This document shows positions 11,601 to 23,515 of a stretch of DNA of 64,000 bases, one piece after another. This DNA is from Schistosoma haematobium (lineage: Eukaryota; Platyhelminthes; Trematoda; Strigeidida; Schistosomatidae). Every line of letters starts with the position of its first letter. Positions within the stretch are counted from its first letter, which is position 1. The translations under genes and the position numbers were made by a program. The stretch covers positions 16,253,287 to 16,317,286 of the forward strand of contig NC_067195.1 in NCBI RefSeq assembly GCF_000699445.3, in the 5' to 3' direction. Under the pieces are notes generated by a model. That model saw nothing but the letters and a program-made list of their open reading frames with translations. It had not been told where the DNA came from and searched no databases.

Positions 11601-14600
11601 CAGCCTTTGTAGTGTTATGTAAAAGTAAACAACAGGGTATACTTAGGTTTATTGAAGTCATGCCAATACGAAAACTGGATTTTCGTGTATGTGCTCAAAA
11701 GGAGTTTACTCTTACCTTTAACCTATCCCAGGATTTCTGATTTATTATCCAGTGCCGTTTACACATAAATTATTTTGATTCAACTAACCTTCAAATTTGT
11801 CTAGTTGATTTTTCATTTTTACGTGTATAGTTCCTTAACAAGTATATACTTGTGACCACGTCATTCAAAATGTACTGCACAAATGTATCATATAGTTCTG
11901 ATAACCTTCATCGTCGTATTGCATTATACAGATGCGATATCATTCGAAATACATTTTGAAACACTAGTCTGTATTTAAATTATATAACTTCATAATTCTA
12001 GCCTTACAGTAGTAGTTTACCACGATCCTGATACACATTTTAAACCAATTATTGTATATAACATATTTATTTGAAATATTTGACATAATCCTTTATTTCT
12101 ATTTACACATTTACTACACTATGTTGCTGCGCTTTCAAAGCCTTCTGATTTGCTGAAAATGTTATGTGATATTTCGTGGGCACTTAATAAGAATCTCAAT
12201 AAGCTAATATGAATTCATGTAATTTTGACCGAACTCCTATTGTTGTGTTGTTTTTAAGCTGTCAATGAGATATAATGTAAAGAAAAGATAACTGCTGTCA
12301 CTGTCTGCATCATTAAAAGCGACCAATCAACAGAGTAATAGTTATACATAAAGATTCCTTAGCAGTTTGCACATCATAATTATTATATGTTAAAGTAGTC
12401 AGTTCTATTAGTTATTAGATGAAATACGCAAGTTAAATACATATATCGTTTCATTGACAAGTAGAAATATTTAAGATATGCTTAAGTTACCATTGTGAGA
12501 TCACCGTCACTTAGATGACTGTGATATAGGCAGTGACTAAAGTAGGTAGTTTAAGTTTGAGGTTAAAATTTATCTGCCGTCCAGAAAAACTTTATTTTTT
12601 GACGCTTGACTGAAACGTACTGAAAAAAATTATTAAATTTACTTTGAAAATCTATGACAAGTAGCTGGAGTTGAGTTATTCTCAGTAAGATTCTTTGGTA
12701 AACTTGAGATAATGCCATCGACTTAATGGTTAATTTACAAAATTTAAGTTTCTTACAAGTCGATCAATGTTGAGAGATATTTTTGAAACGTTCAACTTAA
12801 CCTTCTCATATTGTCAGGATTAGCGCCAAAATGATGGTTGAAATGCTGCAATATAACGAGTACACTTATATGATAATTACAAATGATCACTCTAACAGAT
12901 CACTTGAAAGAATCTTACATAAACTTGTTATTATTGTATTATGGCAATAATAACTATGTACTTATTTATGAACTTATTTTTTTGAATATGGTTCTCGTCA
13001 CAGATCAGAAACAGGTGCAGGGGGAACCATTTTAATGCCGCAACATTGATTGGTGACTACTGCAAGGAAGAAAGTAATTGATATTTTTTAATCATTCAAT
13101 ACAATCTCTAACATACGGTATTCTGATTGAAATACTTTTTTTCACCGGAAACAAAAATAGTCTAGAAGTTGTCAGATTTCTATCTGATAATGCAATAGAT
13201 TTATACAAAAATGTCTTACATAATTTTCAAGATTTTCGTCCCCCTTAGGCTGTTACATATATACTTTCAAAAAATAACAAATGTTAATGTCAATTTGTAA
13301 ACAATTAATGTGATATTGGGTTTGATCCCCACTGACACAGTGAATGCTTTCTACTCCCGATTTCAACACCAAGATGAAACAACGTTTTTAAGTTTTTTGG
13401 TTTTCTCTGTTTATCTTGCTACGTTTAATTTATGAAATGAAACTTGTTTTTTCACAAAAACAGCTTCTCATAAAAAATGCAATATCTTCGTTTTGTGAGT
13501 ATGGTATTAACTTGATCATTTCAATGTATCAGGTTGTATTTTTTTGCATTAATTAATACCAAAACCATTCTGGTCTACATGACTACATATATCAACAGAA
13601 CGTTTAAACTGTCTAATACTTATGTAATTAGCATTGTAAATTATGTATGATATTTTTTATCATGTGATTTCAATGAATGATCACGTTACATATTGGTTAT
13701 ACAACTACTTGATATGCGACACTACTTTTGCGTGAATCTATAAACCTTTTGATATTTACACCTCTGGTATGACATTGGTCACTGCTTAGAGATCAGTCAG
13801 TTGTAAATATCCCATTTCTATAGAAAACCAGTTGCAACCTAAATAGCTTAGTGGTAACGTCTCAGACAGTGAAACCGGGTAATGTACGTTAGAATCCCAC
13901 AGTAATTCTTAATTCTTAGAAGATTTCAGCTAAGCTTTCCTTAAAATTGTCAGATAGTACGTAACCTATGTCCAGGATTTCCTGGAGACTATATTTAACC
14001 AGCTAACATCACAATATAGCTCACACGATGTTGATTCATATAAACTGTTGGTTACGTTAAAACTTGATAGATTGGATTTGATCAGCTTAAAGGACTAGAC
14101 AAACGTGACACTGGTCACTACTCAATAGTCATTAGATCCTACATTTTAAATATCGATGAATTCTTTTTACATAACGATGTTTTCCAATGTTTAGGCAAAT
14201 TATCATAGTACGGTGGATTATAACTAAAACAATAAATTAACTTAGTGTACTCTGTCATTAGTGTCAAAACTTATGTAAAAAATTCATTTGTTTAAATAAC
14301 ACTATGAATGTTCGGTTCGTATTTTCTTTTTTTTAAAACCATATTTACATTAAAATAGACTGTTACAGGTGGAATTTTGATTAACAAAAGTTTATTTTAT
14401 TTTAATTTAGCTCCTTATTCCTTAACCAATCATTCACAGTTATGTTCACAAATACTTTTGACTTTATGGTATTGTTATCCAGCCTACTACCATTTAATTA
14501 GTGACAATTTTATTATTATTGTGAAATACATTTACATTAATGTAATCTCGTGATGTAAAACTAAATGAAAAGAAGAGAAAACAATCTCTCATCTCGTTTT

Positions 14601-17600
14601 TGATTTATTTTCTAAATGCCGAAATGAGAGCTTATACTGTAGCGAACGAGAACTACTTATGTGGATATAAGTAGCTCACACTACAATACTAAACTGAAAA
14701 GTTACACTGTAAAAGAATTTCAGAATTCAGTGTATATACATATCATAAGTTGAGTAATATCTGACATTCAGAACATATAAATGTTTGGATAAGCTGTATT
14801 TTATTGGTTTTAATCAAAACAAACTGAAGCTTTTTTTGTACAACTTTTGTTAAACATTCAATAGATATGAGTGACATATTGATTTGATGGATGACTACTG
14901 CATATTAGAAGGTAATTCTCAATAAAGACTTCTTTTTAACGTCTTACTATGATTGTGTCATCCACTCTGAGTGTGAAGCTGCGACATTTATGCATATGGA
15001 ATAGTTGTAAATAATCCCAGCCATTTAACTTTATTTCAGCTGATTTAATTAAATCTTAGCATATGCACATTGATGATTAGTATAATTGATCCTTAAAAAC
15101 TAATATTCAGAAAGTCGAGAAGAATACAGAAATCTAGATATTAATATTAGCAATCAAGACAAGTCGTTTATCAATAGATAGTCGGTAAGTGATAAATAAA
15201 GCATATTTTGCTTCAAATATATACACATTATTACAACTTACAGTTGTCTAAACAACCTGAACATCCGACCGTTGGATAACTTTGAAGTACCAGCGTAAAA
15301 CTCTAATAATTGGATTAAACAACAGTTTGTGGTGTATGAAGAACTGTTAGTTTTATTTTTAGTTCTTAAAAATTCTCCATAAAGTGTTCTGTATAATCAT
15401 AAATGGAAAATGAAATCCAGAAAGCACATTTCGTCCTCTTTAGGACTCATCAGCTAGGTATACTTGCATTCCAGTGTTGATATTCACACCATGACTCGAA
15501 TTTAATTACCTTCGCGTCAAACTCTCAAGATCCACTCAACTACTGAGTCTAAATAGTCATTGACCTATGCGAAGGGGATAAATTTTATTAACTGTTCTTA
15601 ACAGTGATTCTAATAGTTCAAATCATGTGTCAATTTAAGCTAGACCACCATGGAAAACTTGGAAACACTGGATGGGTGTTTCATTCTATTGTGGGACTCC
15701 CTCAGCGGTGCGCATCCACGACCCCTCCTCACGAGATCTATCGGTCTTGGGCTCGAGACTGATGGCTTCACGTTAGTGACGTTCGTAAAGAGATCAAAAG
15801 TCAGTCCATAAAATAAACAACAGGAATATTTGAACACATACAACTATTTTCATCATTTTCATAAATAATAAAAAATAAAAGCAAAACCTATAATTATATT
15901 AAATAAAATCTAATTTTCTTCTTTTTCAAGAGAAAAAAAACATGACCATTTTATTTGGTTTTTTTTTCTTTTTCTCAAATATTTAGCAAAAAATCAATCA
16001 GCTAAAGATTTAGCTCAACAAATATTCAGTATACTTGCAATAGGAACAATTCTAATTGCAATGATAATTGATGTGATACAATTTTTTATAATTAATAAAT
16101 ATCAAAAATTATGTACAAAATGTTTATTTGGTCTCATAATTCTAAGTTGTAAGTGTATTGTTAATTAATCATATTTTCTATGTAACTTAAATTGTCCTCA
16201 AATGACTTTTAATGAAAGATAATGAATCTTTTCAGTATAGTATTGATAATTGAATATTGATTTTTATGTTCTGTAGTAAAATACACTGTTATTTTGATTA
16301 GGATTAACTCACTAGCTAAATATTTTAATGTGGAATGATGGCCAATTTCTGTGATATTTTAATGACTCAAAAAAAGAGTGTTGACTTTACCCCAATTAGT
16401 GACTATGGAACTTCAGCCTCACACATGCGTAGTAATATTTGAAACCTACAATCTGGCATTTTTTTGTATTGGTATTGTTCTCTCGAGTTTAGCTTAAATG
16501 TAAGAAGCTACTAAATATTCGAATATGAAATCGTACCATAATTAGACATCATCATTAACTCAAATTTTGCGTTGTCATATTTGATTCTATTCGAGAGTGT
16601 CTCTCAACTTTGCTCACGACCTAAATAGGTGAACGGACACAGTAAATTGATGTGAATAAGCATATTGATAGTTTTATTGCTAAGAAGCTTTCAAACACAA
16701 TCTATAGAGAGTGTATACCTTTTTTGATACCAAAAGTATTTAATGAATTATTTGGAAACTAAAGACAAGTTCATTTTAGTTGATCCCATATTTTAATTCA
16801 CTTGATATTGTTCAATTAAATCTTCTCATTGATGTTTAAGACTGCAATTGATCAGTCTGTTATTGGCATATCTCCATACTGTGCGTATTGCTTCGATATT
16901 GCCTTAATTCACAGGCATTATAAGCAAAGATGGATAGTGGCTAGCAGTGGAATCCAGGACCCTCATTTCGTCCCATTTGGGACTCGTCAGCTAGATTTAC
17001 CTGCACCTCAGAGTTGATGTTCACTCTGGGATTCGAAATCAGTACCGTTTACTTCAAACACCATCGCGTTATCCACTTAGCTACTGAGTCCTGGTAGCCG
17101 CTGTTATTTTGAACTGTAAGTAAACATCAAATGTTATATTACAACACCATTTCAGTCGGATTTTTATATACTCCATCAGATTCATTTTCTAAAATTTGTT
17201 AGTCTAAATTTATCCTAGGAGAAATTACCCGAGATTCCTATTTATCCAGATGACGTAAACTAAGTATTATCCAACAATTTCTATTAATCTGGTAACGCTC
17301 GTAAACTGGTTCGTATTCTGTTGTAAATTTCTGAATATAAATTATCATCATGATTCCTGATCACAGCGATTTGAATTTGTCCAGCCATCTAACATCATGA
17401 ATACGAATTGTTGAACCAGGATATTTACACAGTTCTATGAATTTAGAAAGCATCCTAACTTGTGATGTGAAGGTGATTGAAACGTAAAAGTTTATTGGTC
17501 ACAATTTGAGCAAAATGAAATTTGACGTTGTAATTCTGATTGTATATTAGTCGGCATTAAAATAGGTCCATTGGTGATGAAGATATAACAAGACAAATTT

Positions 17601-19348
17601 TACGTGTAACAGCTTCTTTGTTCAGTAATTAATGAACAGATTTACTGCAGTCACCTCGACTTGTTGGTTGTATTCTCTGTTAATATTTCACTTCGTTTTT
17701 GTACTAGATCTTCGTTTTAAGGTTGAATTCCTAAAGTAAAACACACTTTGTAAATTACATTTTTCTGATCACACCATTATAGCTCACAGACTCTATAATT
17801 TTTATCTAAAGTACTTTCATTTTACCGATTCTCAGAGATTATACACAGATAGCCAGCATCTGCCAATGGTAATCTCGTTCATGGAATAACAGTATAATTA
17901 ATTCCAATGAATATACCGATACTATGAATTGTGTCACCGTAATTACAAATGTAATAATAATTTGAGTAGTGTAAGTTTTTATCTTGCCATAAAAAACGAT
18001 AAATAATTTGGGTTGGTACAGAGGTAATCATATTGATCGCGTGCGCGACTATCTCGCTGACTTTTGTCATGGTTTTCTAGCTAATAAAACCTTATACTTT
18101 GTCCAGGTTCACATTTCAGCTCACTTACTTGAGAAATATATTGTATCAAACCTAACAGAAAAAGCATGAATTTGATTTATGCGATTTGAAAATTTTATTG
18201 GAAAGAAAACCAACAAGTTAACATATTTTGATACTAATAAAGTATTTCATTAAATATAAAAATGCTTACGTAATGTGAATTAGAGGAGAAAGACGCATCG
18301 TTGAACAATAAGCATTACACTATCCTAAGAAATTGTTGCGAACCACGAAATTGATTTATATTGTATGCATCTTATCATCTTAGACTAGGGTTAGATGTCA
18401 AACGGTTGACTCTTGATAATTATCCATTCTCTAACCAATAATATTTACCAATAAAAGTTCCAGACATAATCTTAATTATTCAGTGATATGAATAGAATAA
18501 AATGAAATATTAGAAAAATTCTATTCCACTCTATTTCTTATGTTAATTGATCTGTGATTTTTCTGATTTTATGCCACAGCTCCTTGATTGATTATTGATA
18601 CCTCAACAACTGAAAATTAATATGTCGTAAGTGGTAATAAAGCGATCACTTAAACGATTGGAAACTATTGAATTTATATCTTTGTTACTTATATCTTCTT
18701 TTCATTTGCTTTTGGTAGCATAACACAGTATATTGACGTAAGCTGTGATTGAGAAAATCAAACATCTGAACACAATATTAGATCCAGTCTGATGCTCAAC
18801 TCTATGTCTGTTTTTATTCTGTCTGATATAAATGTATCAGATTCGTGTAGAATTTGCAGAACAAAAGATATATTTAGTGAAATGCATAATTTATAGATCT
18901 CAGGTTATGAACTGATCTTAGTTAGATCACTATTGAAAACCTGGAGGCACTGGGTGGACATTTCATCCGATCATGGGGCTCTTCAGACGTGTTTCTCCAC
19001 TATCCACATCAAGGAATCAAATCTGAGACCCTTAGTTTCTCTCATCAACGCTGACCTCTAGACCATTGAGTCGTGTGATATAAAGTCTATACAAATTCTA
19101 TAATCTCCTTAAAACCTTACACTAAAAATACATATCTGTCAGTACTAATTTTTTCTGTTCATTCTTTGTTCGTATTTATTTCAGTTATTTTAGCAATGAC
19201 TGCAGCAACATTGGCTAATATTAATTCTCAGTTTTATGGAACCAGAAAAATACCTCATCCATCAACATGTTTATTAGCTGGAAGTGCAATTACTTTCCTA
19301 ACATTTTTAATTGCAATTGTTCCTTGTCTTGAACGACAATTAGATTAA
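8643..19348 (+). CDS. four-transmembrane protein, three exons (paralog 1)
   Basis: Exons at 8643-8838, 15987-16148 and 19185-19348 join in frame to 522 bases (173 residues). Donors are G|GTAAGTG and T|GTAAGTG; acceptors are ATTTAG and TTTCAG after pyrimidine-rich tracts. Both introns are phase 1. Exon 1 gives a histidine- and serine-rich N-tail and TM1 (about residues 39-60, YYILLVALFLSLYFLATSLI). After a short loop come TM2 (about 77-100), a brief basic loop with two cysteines, TM3 across the exon 2/3 junction, a loop of about 16 residues, and TM4 (about 148-167), ending at a short charged tail. Topology is like MARVEL, claudin or similar four-TM families, but I see no claudin W-GLW-C-C motif. 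Exon structure and loop sizes match the gene at 32012-39512. Function unknown; the exon model is my reading of splice signals. Confidence 0.75.
9190..9500. repeat. GC-richer patch, possible LTR remnant
   Basis: Within intron 1 of the first four-TM gene, base composition changes abruptly around 9190-9500. I see no paired copy in the window, so it is only a candidate dispersed-repeat fragment. Confidence 0.25.
10352..10450 (+). repeat. SINE 3' half, family 2, mutated hammerhead
   Basis: It starts at a hammerhead-like core (CTGAGGAGTCCC, loop, GGACGAGAC) and runs through the family-2 tail to about 10450. The invariant GAAA of the core reads GAGA, so the ribozyme is predicted inactive. It lies in intron 1 of the first four-TM gene. 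Confidence 0.65.
11179..11740 (+). pseudogene. Penelope-like element fragment with GIY-YIG endonuclease
   Basis: Two overlapping frames make up the 3' part of a Penelope-like retroelement. The first (11179-11445) has the linker-like LSFRGDSCSRMLKRR segment. The second, read from about 11429, gives NTYIGRS, a YIG half-motif, followed by the conserved block ending EHISKWL and about 80 more residues to a stop at 11738. In intact elements the GIY-YIG endonuclease cuts the target for integration. The frame switch and a stop just before the YIG show that this copy is dead. The reverse transcriptase is absent. It lies in an intron of the first four-TM gene. Confidence 0.6.
13838..13903 (+). repeat. 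SINE head with Pol III A box
   Basis: A tRNA-like head: TAGCTTAGTGG at 13844-13854 fits the A-box pattern TRGYNNANNGG, and GTTAGAATCC about 30 bases on resembles a B box. No hammerhead follows, so this is a truncated SINE rather than a tRNA gene. Confidence 0.5.
15410..15560 (-). repeat. Sm-alpha-like SINE, partial
   Basis: On the minus strand a tRNA-like head (A-box-like TAGTTGAGTGG) is followed by a hammerhead motif at 15415-15459. It ends soon after the cleavage site, so the 3' body is missing. Confidence 0.65.
15415..15459 (-). ncRNA. hammerhead ribozyme, core intact
   Basis: Core CTGATGA and GAAA are both present. Stem II is GTCC/GGAC with a six-base loop. Stem I pairs ACCTAG with CTGGAT with one mismatch. 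The cleavage triplet reads TTT rather than the usual GTC; it still fits the NUH rule but is expected to be slower. Stem III is weak. Confidence 0.6.
15630..15790 (-). repeat. SINE family 2 copy, degenerate hammerhead
   Basis: Same family as 22190-22360. The core reads CTGAGGGAG with an extra G, while GAAA is kept, so the fold is disturbed. The head is diverged. Confidence 0.6.
16799..17106 (-). repeat. full-length Sm-alpha-like SINE
   Basis: About 308 bases on the minus strand: a tRNA-derived head with A box TAGCTAAGTGG (17073-17083) and B-box-like ATTTCGAATCC (17029-17039), then a hammerhead (16952-16996), then a 3' body ending near 16799. This organisation is that of the schistosome Sm-alpha SINE, reported to carry active hammerhead ribozymes. 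It lies in intron 2 of the first four-TM gene. Confidence 0.85.
16952..16996 (-). ncRNA. hammerhead ribozyme, core intact
   Basis: ATCTAG, CTGACGA, GTCC-loop-GGAC, GAAA and GTC|CTGGAT follow in the right order. Stem I pairs fully if one G-U is allowed. Stem III has two mismatches, which is the weak point. Confidence 0.75.
18925..19080 (-). repeat. degenerate SINE family 2 copy
   Basis: Recognisable by the AACCTGGAGGCACTGG tail and a tRNA-like head near 19065. The hammerhead core is no longer intact. It ends about 100 bases before exon 3 of the first four-TM gene. Confidence 0.5.
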
Positions 19349-19524
19349 TTACAATTATTAAAATTGATGATTAATTTTGCATAAAAAACAGAAGCAGATT
19401 TTATTTTCTACACTAAATACCATATATTCAAAAAATATAAATGATTTAATCAAAAAAATAATTGTTAATTACTCTAGAGCACTTGTGAAGATTATCGACT
19501 TTTAAGCCAACATCATCGACTGAA

Positions 19525-19690
19525 CCTAGTAAGATAACTATTGAAAATTGATAAAAACTAGCTAGCTGTTTCGCCTTATTACGAAACTCCTCGATAGGGC
19601 GTATCGACGTCTTTGCCTTGGATAAAACTTGGGATCTTCTGAACTCTCAGCGAGTACTTAACCTGTAGACCGTTTGGCCAGCATCCTGTG
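19525..19690 (-). repeat. degenerate SINE family 2 copy
   Basis: The order of a diverged tail, a hammerhead-like middle (TTTCGCCTTATTACGAAACTC) and a tRNA-like head is preserved. The core is too mutated to fold as a ribozyme. Confidence 0.4.
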
Positions 19691-19749
19691 GTGTATATGT
19701 TTAACTTAAATCAATTCGCGATACTGCACAATCATGTGAAACAATGTAT

Positions 19750-19880
19750 AGAGGCTCAGTGGTTAATAGGTTGTCGAGACCTGAAGGTTGGATCTCAAGT
19801 ATGCTCACGGATATGATGAGGATCTCCATATTAGGACTAAATGGCCGTCTAGTCCTAGCTAATTTTCAATCGTTGCCGGA
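19750..19880 (+). repeat. degenerate SINE family 2 copy
   Basis: The tRNA-like head GCTCAGTGGTTAATAGG is followed by GTTGGATCTC and a broken hammerhead (GATGAGGATCTCC ... GGACTAAA), then a family-2 tail. It lies in inverse orientation to the copy about 60 bases upstream. Confidence 0.4.
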
Positions 19881-22189
19881 ATAGGATGTGTTCATGGTGT
19901 AAACTATGAGAATTAATTATTCATGCCTCAAAAGATATGTCTTTGTTAAAACCCGTGTTTACCTTATTACTAATTTTGTCAATGTCGGTCAAAATCTGAA
20001 CTTTATGATTGACCATCATTGATTAGTATCACAATTAAAGTTAAAAATCATTTTTCATTAATTAATTTATGAAATGAGTGAGATTCAATGTTTCTGTTTG
20101 AGGTAATGTCAAATCTCAAACCACGTTAATATATTTCAGCAAGGGACCTCAGTATTTGGCTTCGATAATTGACTTGTCATACTGTGTTACATCTAACATA
20201 TATCATGAAAATATAGAGAACTAAGTGATGTTAATGAGCGTTATTTCATCTTGAAATTGATCCAAAATACTTTTATGATCTGACAAAAGTAATCAGGTAG
20301 GAAATACAGTGTAATGAAGCACGAATATCAATTTTTTGACAAATGACATGCTTCAGAAAGTTCATCAAACAAAGTCGTTTTCCTAAAAACTCTGGGGTAA
20401 AACCAATAATCATATCAGCAATTACTGGCTTAGTGACAGATAAATACTTCGTTAAAGTATCGAACACATTAAAAATCGATCTGTTACATCTGCTCTCATT
20501 CTATCATCATTGTTCTGAACCCCAACATGTACGATATATAATTTTTTCAAACATCAACGTTTGACTGGACGAAAGTGATGAACTCTAAAGTTAATGTACT
20601 CAAAGACAAATGGTCGATACCAGGAAAATACTGTTTAATTTGTAAGACACAATGATGTATTAATGTGTCTATTTTCTCAAATGATAGCAATCAAGAAGAC
20701 ACAACAAGCATCATGGCGCAAACAACAGAACATATCAGTATTGGTGTTATTTCTTCCTCCGTCTATTATTTACAGTAGTATTTATTTACACAGCTAATGT
20801 AGCTAATACTCACAATAAGGAAAGTAAAAAATGAATAACGAGTTTATTTATATAGGAATTATTAAATTCATAGCACAAATTAATTAGAAATTAAAGTGTC
20901 TTTTATAAATTATCTTTTCTAAATCCTTGTACTAAGTAACATTTATGATCACAATATAGAAAATTAGTAGTCTATTATCACTAATTTTATAGCACTGATC
21001 CCTCGTTTGGAATACTAGCTTAAAAACTATTATGTTTACTCTCTGAAGTGTTCATATTTCTCACTACATTCAAGCAGCTCTCCGTTACACTTTGGATTAC
21101 TTTGATGAAGTAGAACATTAACTATTTTTCTTGAATCCATCTTAAATCTTAACGGCCGTTCAATGCATACCACTGAACAGTATTTCCGGATATATAAACT
21201 GATTAGTGAAGATTTCAAATGAATAGTTTAATAATAAGATCGGCCGTCTTGGTATTTTTATCTCTCTAACTTGGTTAAACAATAATAAATTCTTTTGAAA
21301 ACTGTGTGTAACCGATACTGTAACTGATTGAATGGAGTGTCGAACAAAATATACTAAGTCACATTATTACTTAAAGAATAGAGAACAGTTCAAACTAATG
21401 ACTTAAATTAGGAGGTCAGACTTTCTACAACACAGAAATAAATTTAATTCACTGTGTACCGTGAACAAATGACATGAATAATATTGAGCACTATGACAAG
21501 AAAGTTTACTTCCGACGATCATCAGCTTTTGAATGATAAAAAACTATGTTGATTAACAAAAGTAGAATTGAGATAGCCCATTTTAGATATCAACAAATGT
21601 TTGTTATCCGAGGAGCACGTTTTTGTTTCATTCCACTGAATACCATCAAGATAAATTTACTCCAGATGCTTGGGGAAAAACGTTTTGCAAATTTACACTT
21701 GGTAATTTATAAATGAGAAACTTGCTGATCTACCTTCACTGAGCAACTAAGAAAATCTTTTTACTTTATGATAACATGATGAAACGAATAGAAATTACAA
21801 TTAAAAATAATTCACCATGAGGGATAACACGGTATATTTTGTATTGAAAAGCCGTTACTAATGCATAAGATGAATTATTTATATTATCAAGGTCAAATGT
21901 ATCAGTTTGACAATCAGACTAGATGAGAATTCAAACATTTCACAACCATGTAGGAAAAAATTACTGGGATATACATAGAAATATCATTTACAAACTTAAC
22001 AGAAGTATCTGTTATCTGTAAGATGAGTTGTTTATGGGAGTGAGGAGAAAATAAGTGACAAGAATGGCTTATTAGTGTATACCAGGTTCAGAGATTAAAA
22101 TTATCTGCCTATTTCACAATACAAGGAACAAAATATTTTATTTAAGGGAAAATTTGAACTTTTTGATTGAAATCATGAACCGATTAATG
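19881..22189. other. intergenic, no supported gene
   Basis: AT-rich DNA between the first four-TM gene and the next SINE. Only short ORFs on both strands (for example around 20273-20564) with biased composition. Confidence 0.5.
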
Positions 22190-22360
22190 TTAGACCACCA
22201 CTGAACACCTGGAAGCAATGGACGGCTGTTTCGTCCTGTTGTGGGACTCCTCAGCAGTGGGCATCCACGATCCTGCTCGTGGGACTCGAACCCAGGGCCT
22301 TCGGTCTCTCGTGAGAACGCCTAAACTCTAGACCATTGAGCCGGCATCTAACGGCGTTAA
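22190..22360 (-). repeat. full SINE family 2 copy, tRNA-derived
   Basis: On the minus strand: a head GCCGGCTCAATGGTCTAGAG, a perfect B box GGTTCGAGTCC (22282-22292), then a hammerhead (22215-22260) and a short tail. It differs from the Sm-alpha-like units in head, ribozyme stem I and tail, so it is a separate SINE family with the same design. Confidence 0.75.
22215..22260 (-). ncRNA. hammerhead ribozyme, family 2, core intact
   Basis: CTGAGGA and GAAA are intact. Stem II is GTCC/GGAC around a short loop. Cleavage triplet GTC. Stem I carries two mismatches and stem III one, so activity would be reduced. Confidence 0.6.
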
Positions 22361-23214
22361 TGTCTAACCTCAACTAATCCACGGAATTGCGCGGAAATTT
22401 GAACATAAGTAGAATAATATTTAGAACTGCAAACTTGTTAAGTAGGATACTAATGTTAATAGCATCAGGAAACTTTTTAATCGGAATGCTAAGCATATCG
22501 TTATGTTGAAAGTGGTGATGTAGCCAATAAATTTAAACACTTTAAAACGTCGTTTTCAGCAAACTTCTAGAGAATTGTTATGGAATTCAGTTAGACAATA
22601 CATTTACCTTTAATTAAATCCATTATTTGCTGCTAGTTACCGATTGGTCTTTAAAATTTTTTACTGTGATTTTTCTTTAATAACCAACCTTGCATGTTCA
22701 GATTACTTATCATTTCATTTGGGTCAAGTTTCTCTAATCTAATTAAAGAACGTTTTACGGTTAATCTTTAGCTCATTTCTTTGTCCAGCTCTATATTAAT
22801 GTAAATAGCCTACTTAATCTACTTTGTTAGTAGTCAGTTGACATTTCACATCATATAATTCATTCAAACTTTTTATATTATAGCATTTTACTCCACGAAA
22901 CCACAACGTTCATTATTGCTACTATAATGTTATTCTAAGTAAACGTTTAATCTAAACTAAAGACACTGTTAGCAGTATATTTAGTTAGTATAATTCTGTA
23001 ACCATTGTGAGTTCAAATTTTCATAACACATTCGCGGAATTGTTAAAACTTGCATTCGACCTCATTTCGTTTGTGGCTATTAGAAAAATAAATGCAATAT
23101 ATACGACTTCAATGAGTTTTTCTTATAGAGCTTTAATGGATGATTAATTGTATCAGCAGTTTACTATTTTTACTTCTAAAAAAATTTGTACCAATAACAA
23201 TAATTATTATTAAA
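22361..23214. other. intergenic, no supported gene
   Basis: AT-rich, nothing recognised. Confidence 0.5.
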
Positions 23215-23515
23215 TTCATTGGATATTGTTTGTTTGAAACTTCTTATTGATGTTTAGGACTTCAATTGATCAGTCTTTTATTACCATATGTGTATCCCGT
23301 GCATGTTGCCTCAATACTTCCTTAATTCACAAGCATTATATGCAAAGACAAGTAGTGGCTAGCAGTCGAATCCAGGACGTGATGACGTTTGAAGCGGACG
23401 TTACTGGGTTCGAATCCCAGAGTGAACATCAACTCTGAGATGCAGGTACATCTAGCTGATGAGTCCCAAATAAGATGAAACACGAGTCCTGGATTCGCTG
23501 TTAGCTAACATCCAT
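23215..23515. repeat. inverted Sm-alpha composite
   Basis: The left part (about 23215-23379) is the 3' body of an Sm-alpha-like SINE in minus orientation. The right part (about 23377-23515) is a head plus hammerhead in plus orientation. The minus part begins within about four bases of where the hammerhead would cut. The two halves meet at a short shared ACG. Confidence 0.7.
23450..23494 (+). ncRNA. hammerhead ribozyme, core intact
   Basis: ATCTAG, CTGATGA, GTCC, GAAA and GTC|CTGGAT are present. Stem II is weakened (GTCC facing AGAT) and stem III has a mismatch. Confidence 0.65.

Noticed and set aside
13838..13903. Possible tRNA gene
   Set aside because: Box A and B are present, but the acceptor stem does not close; it is a SINE head.
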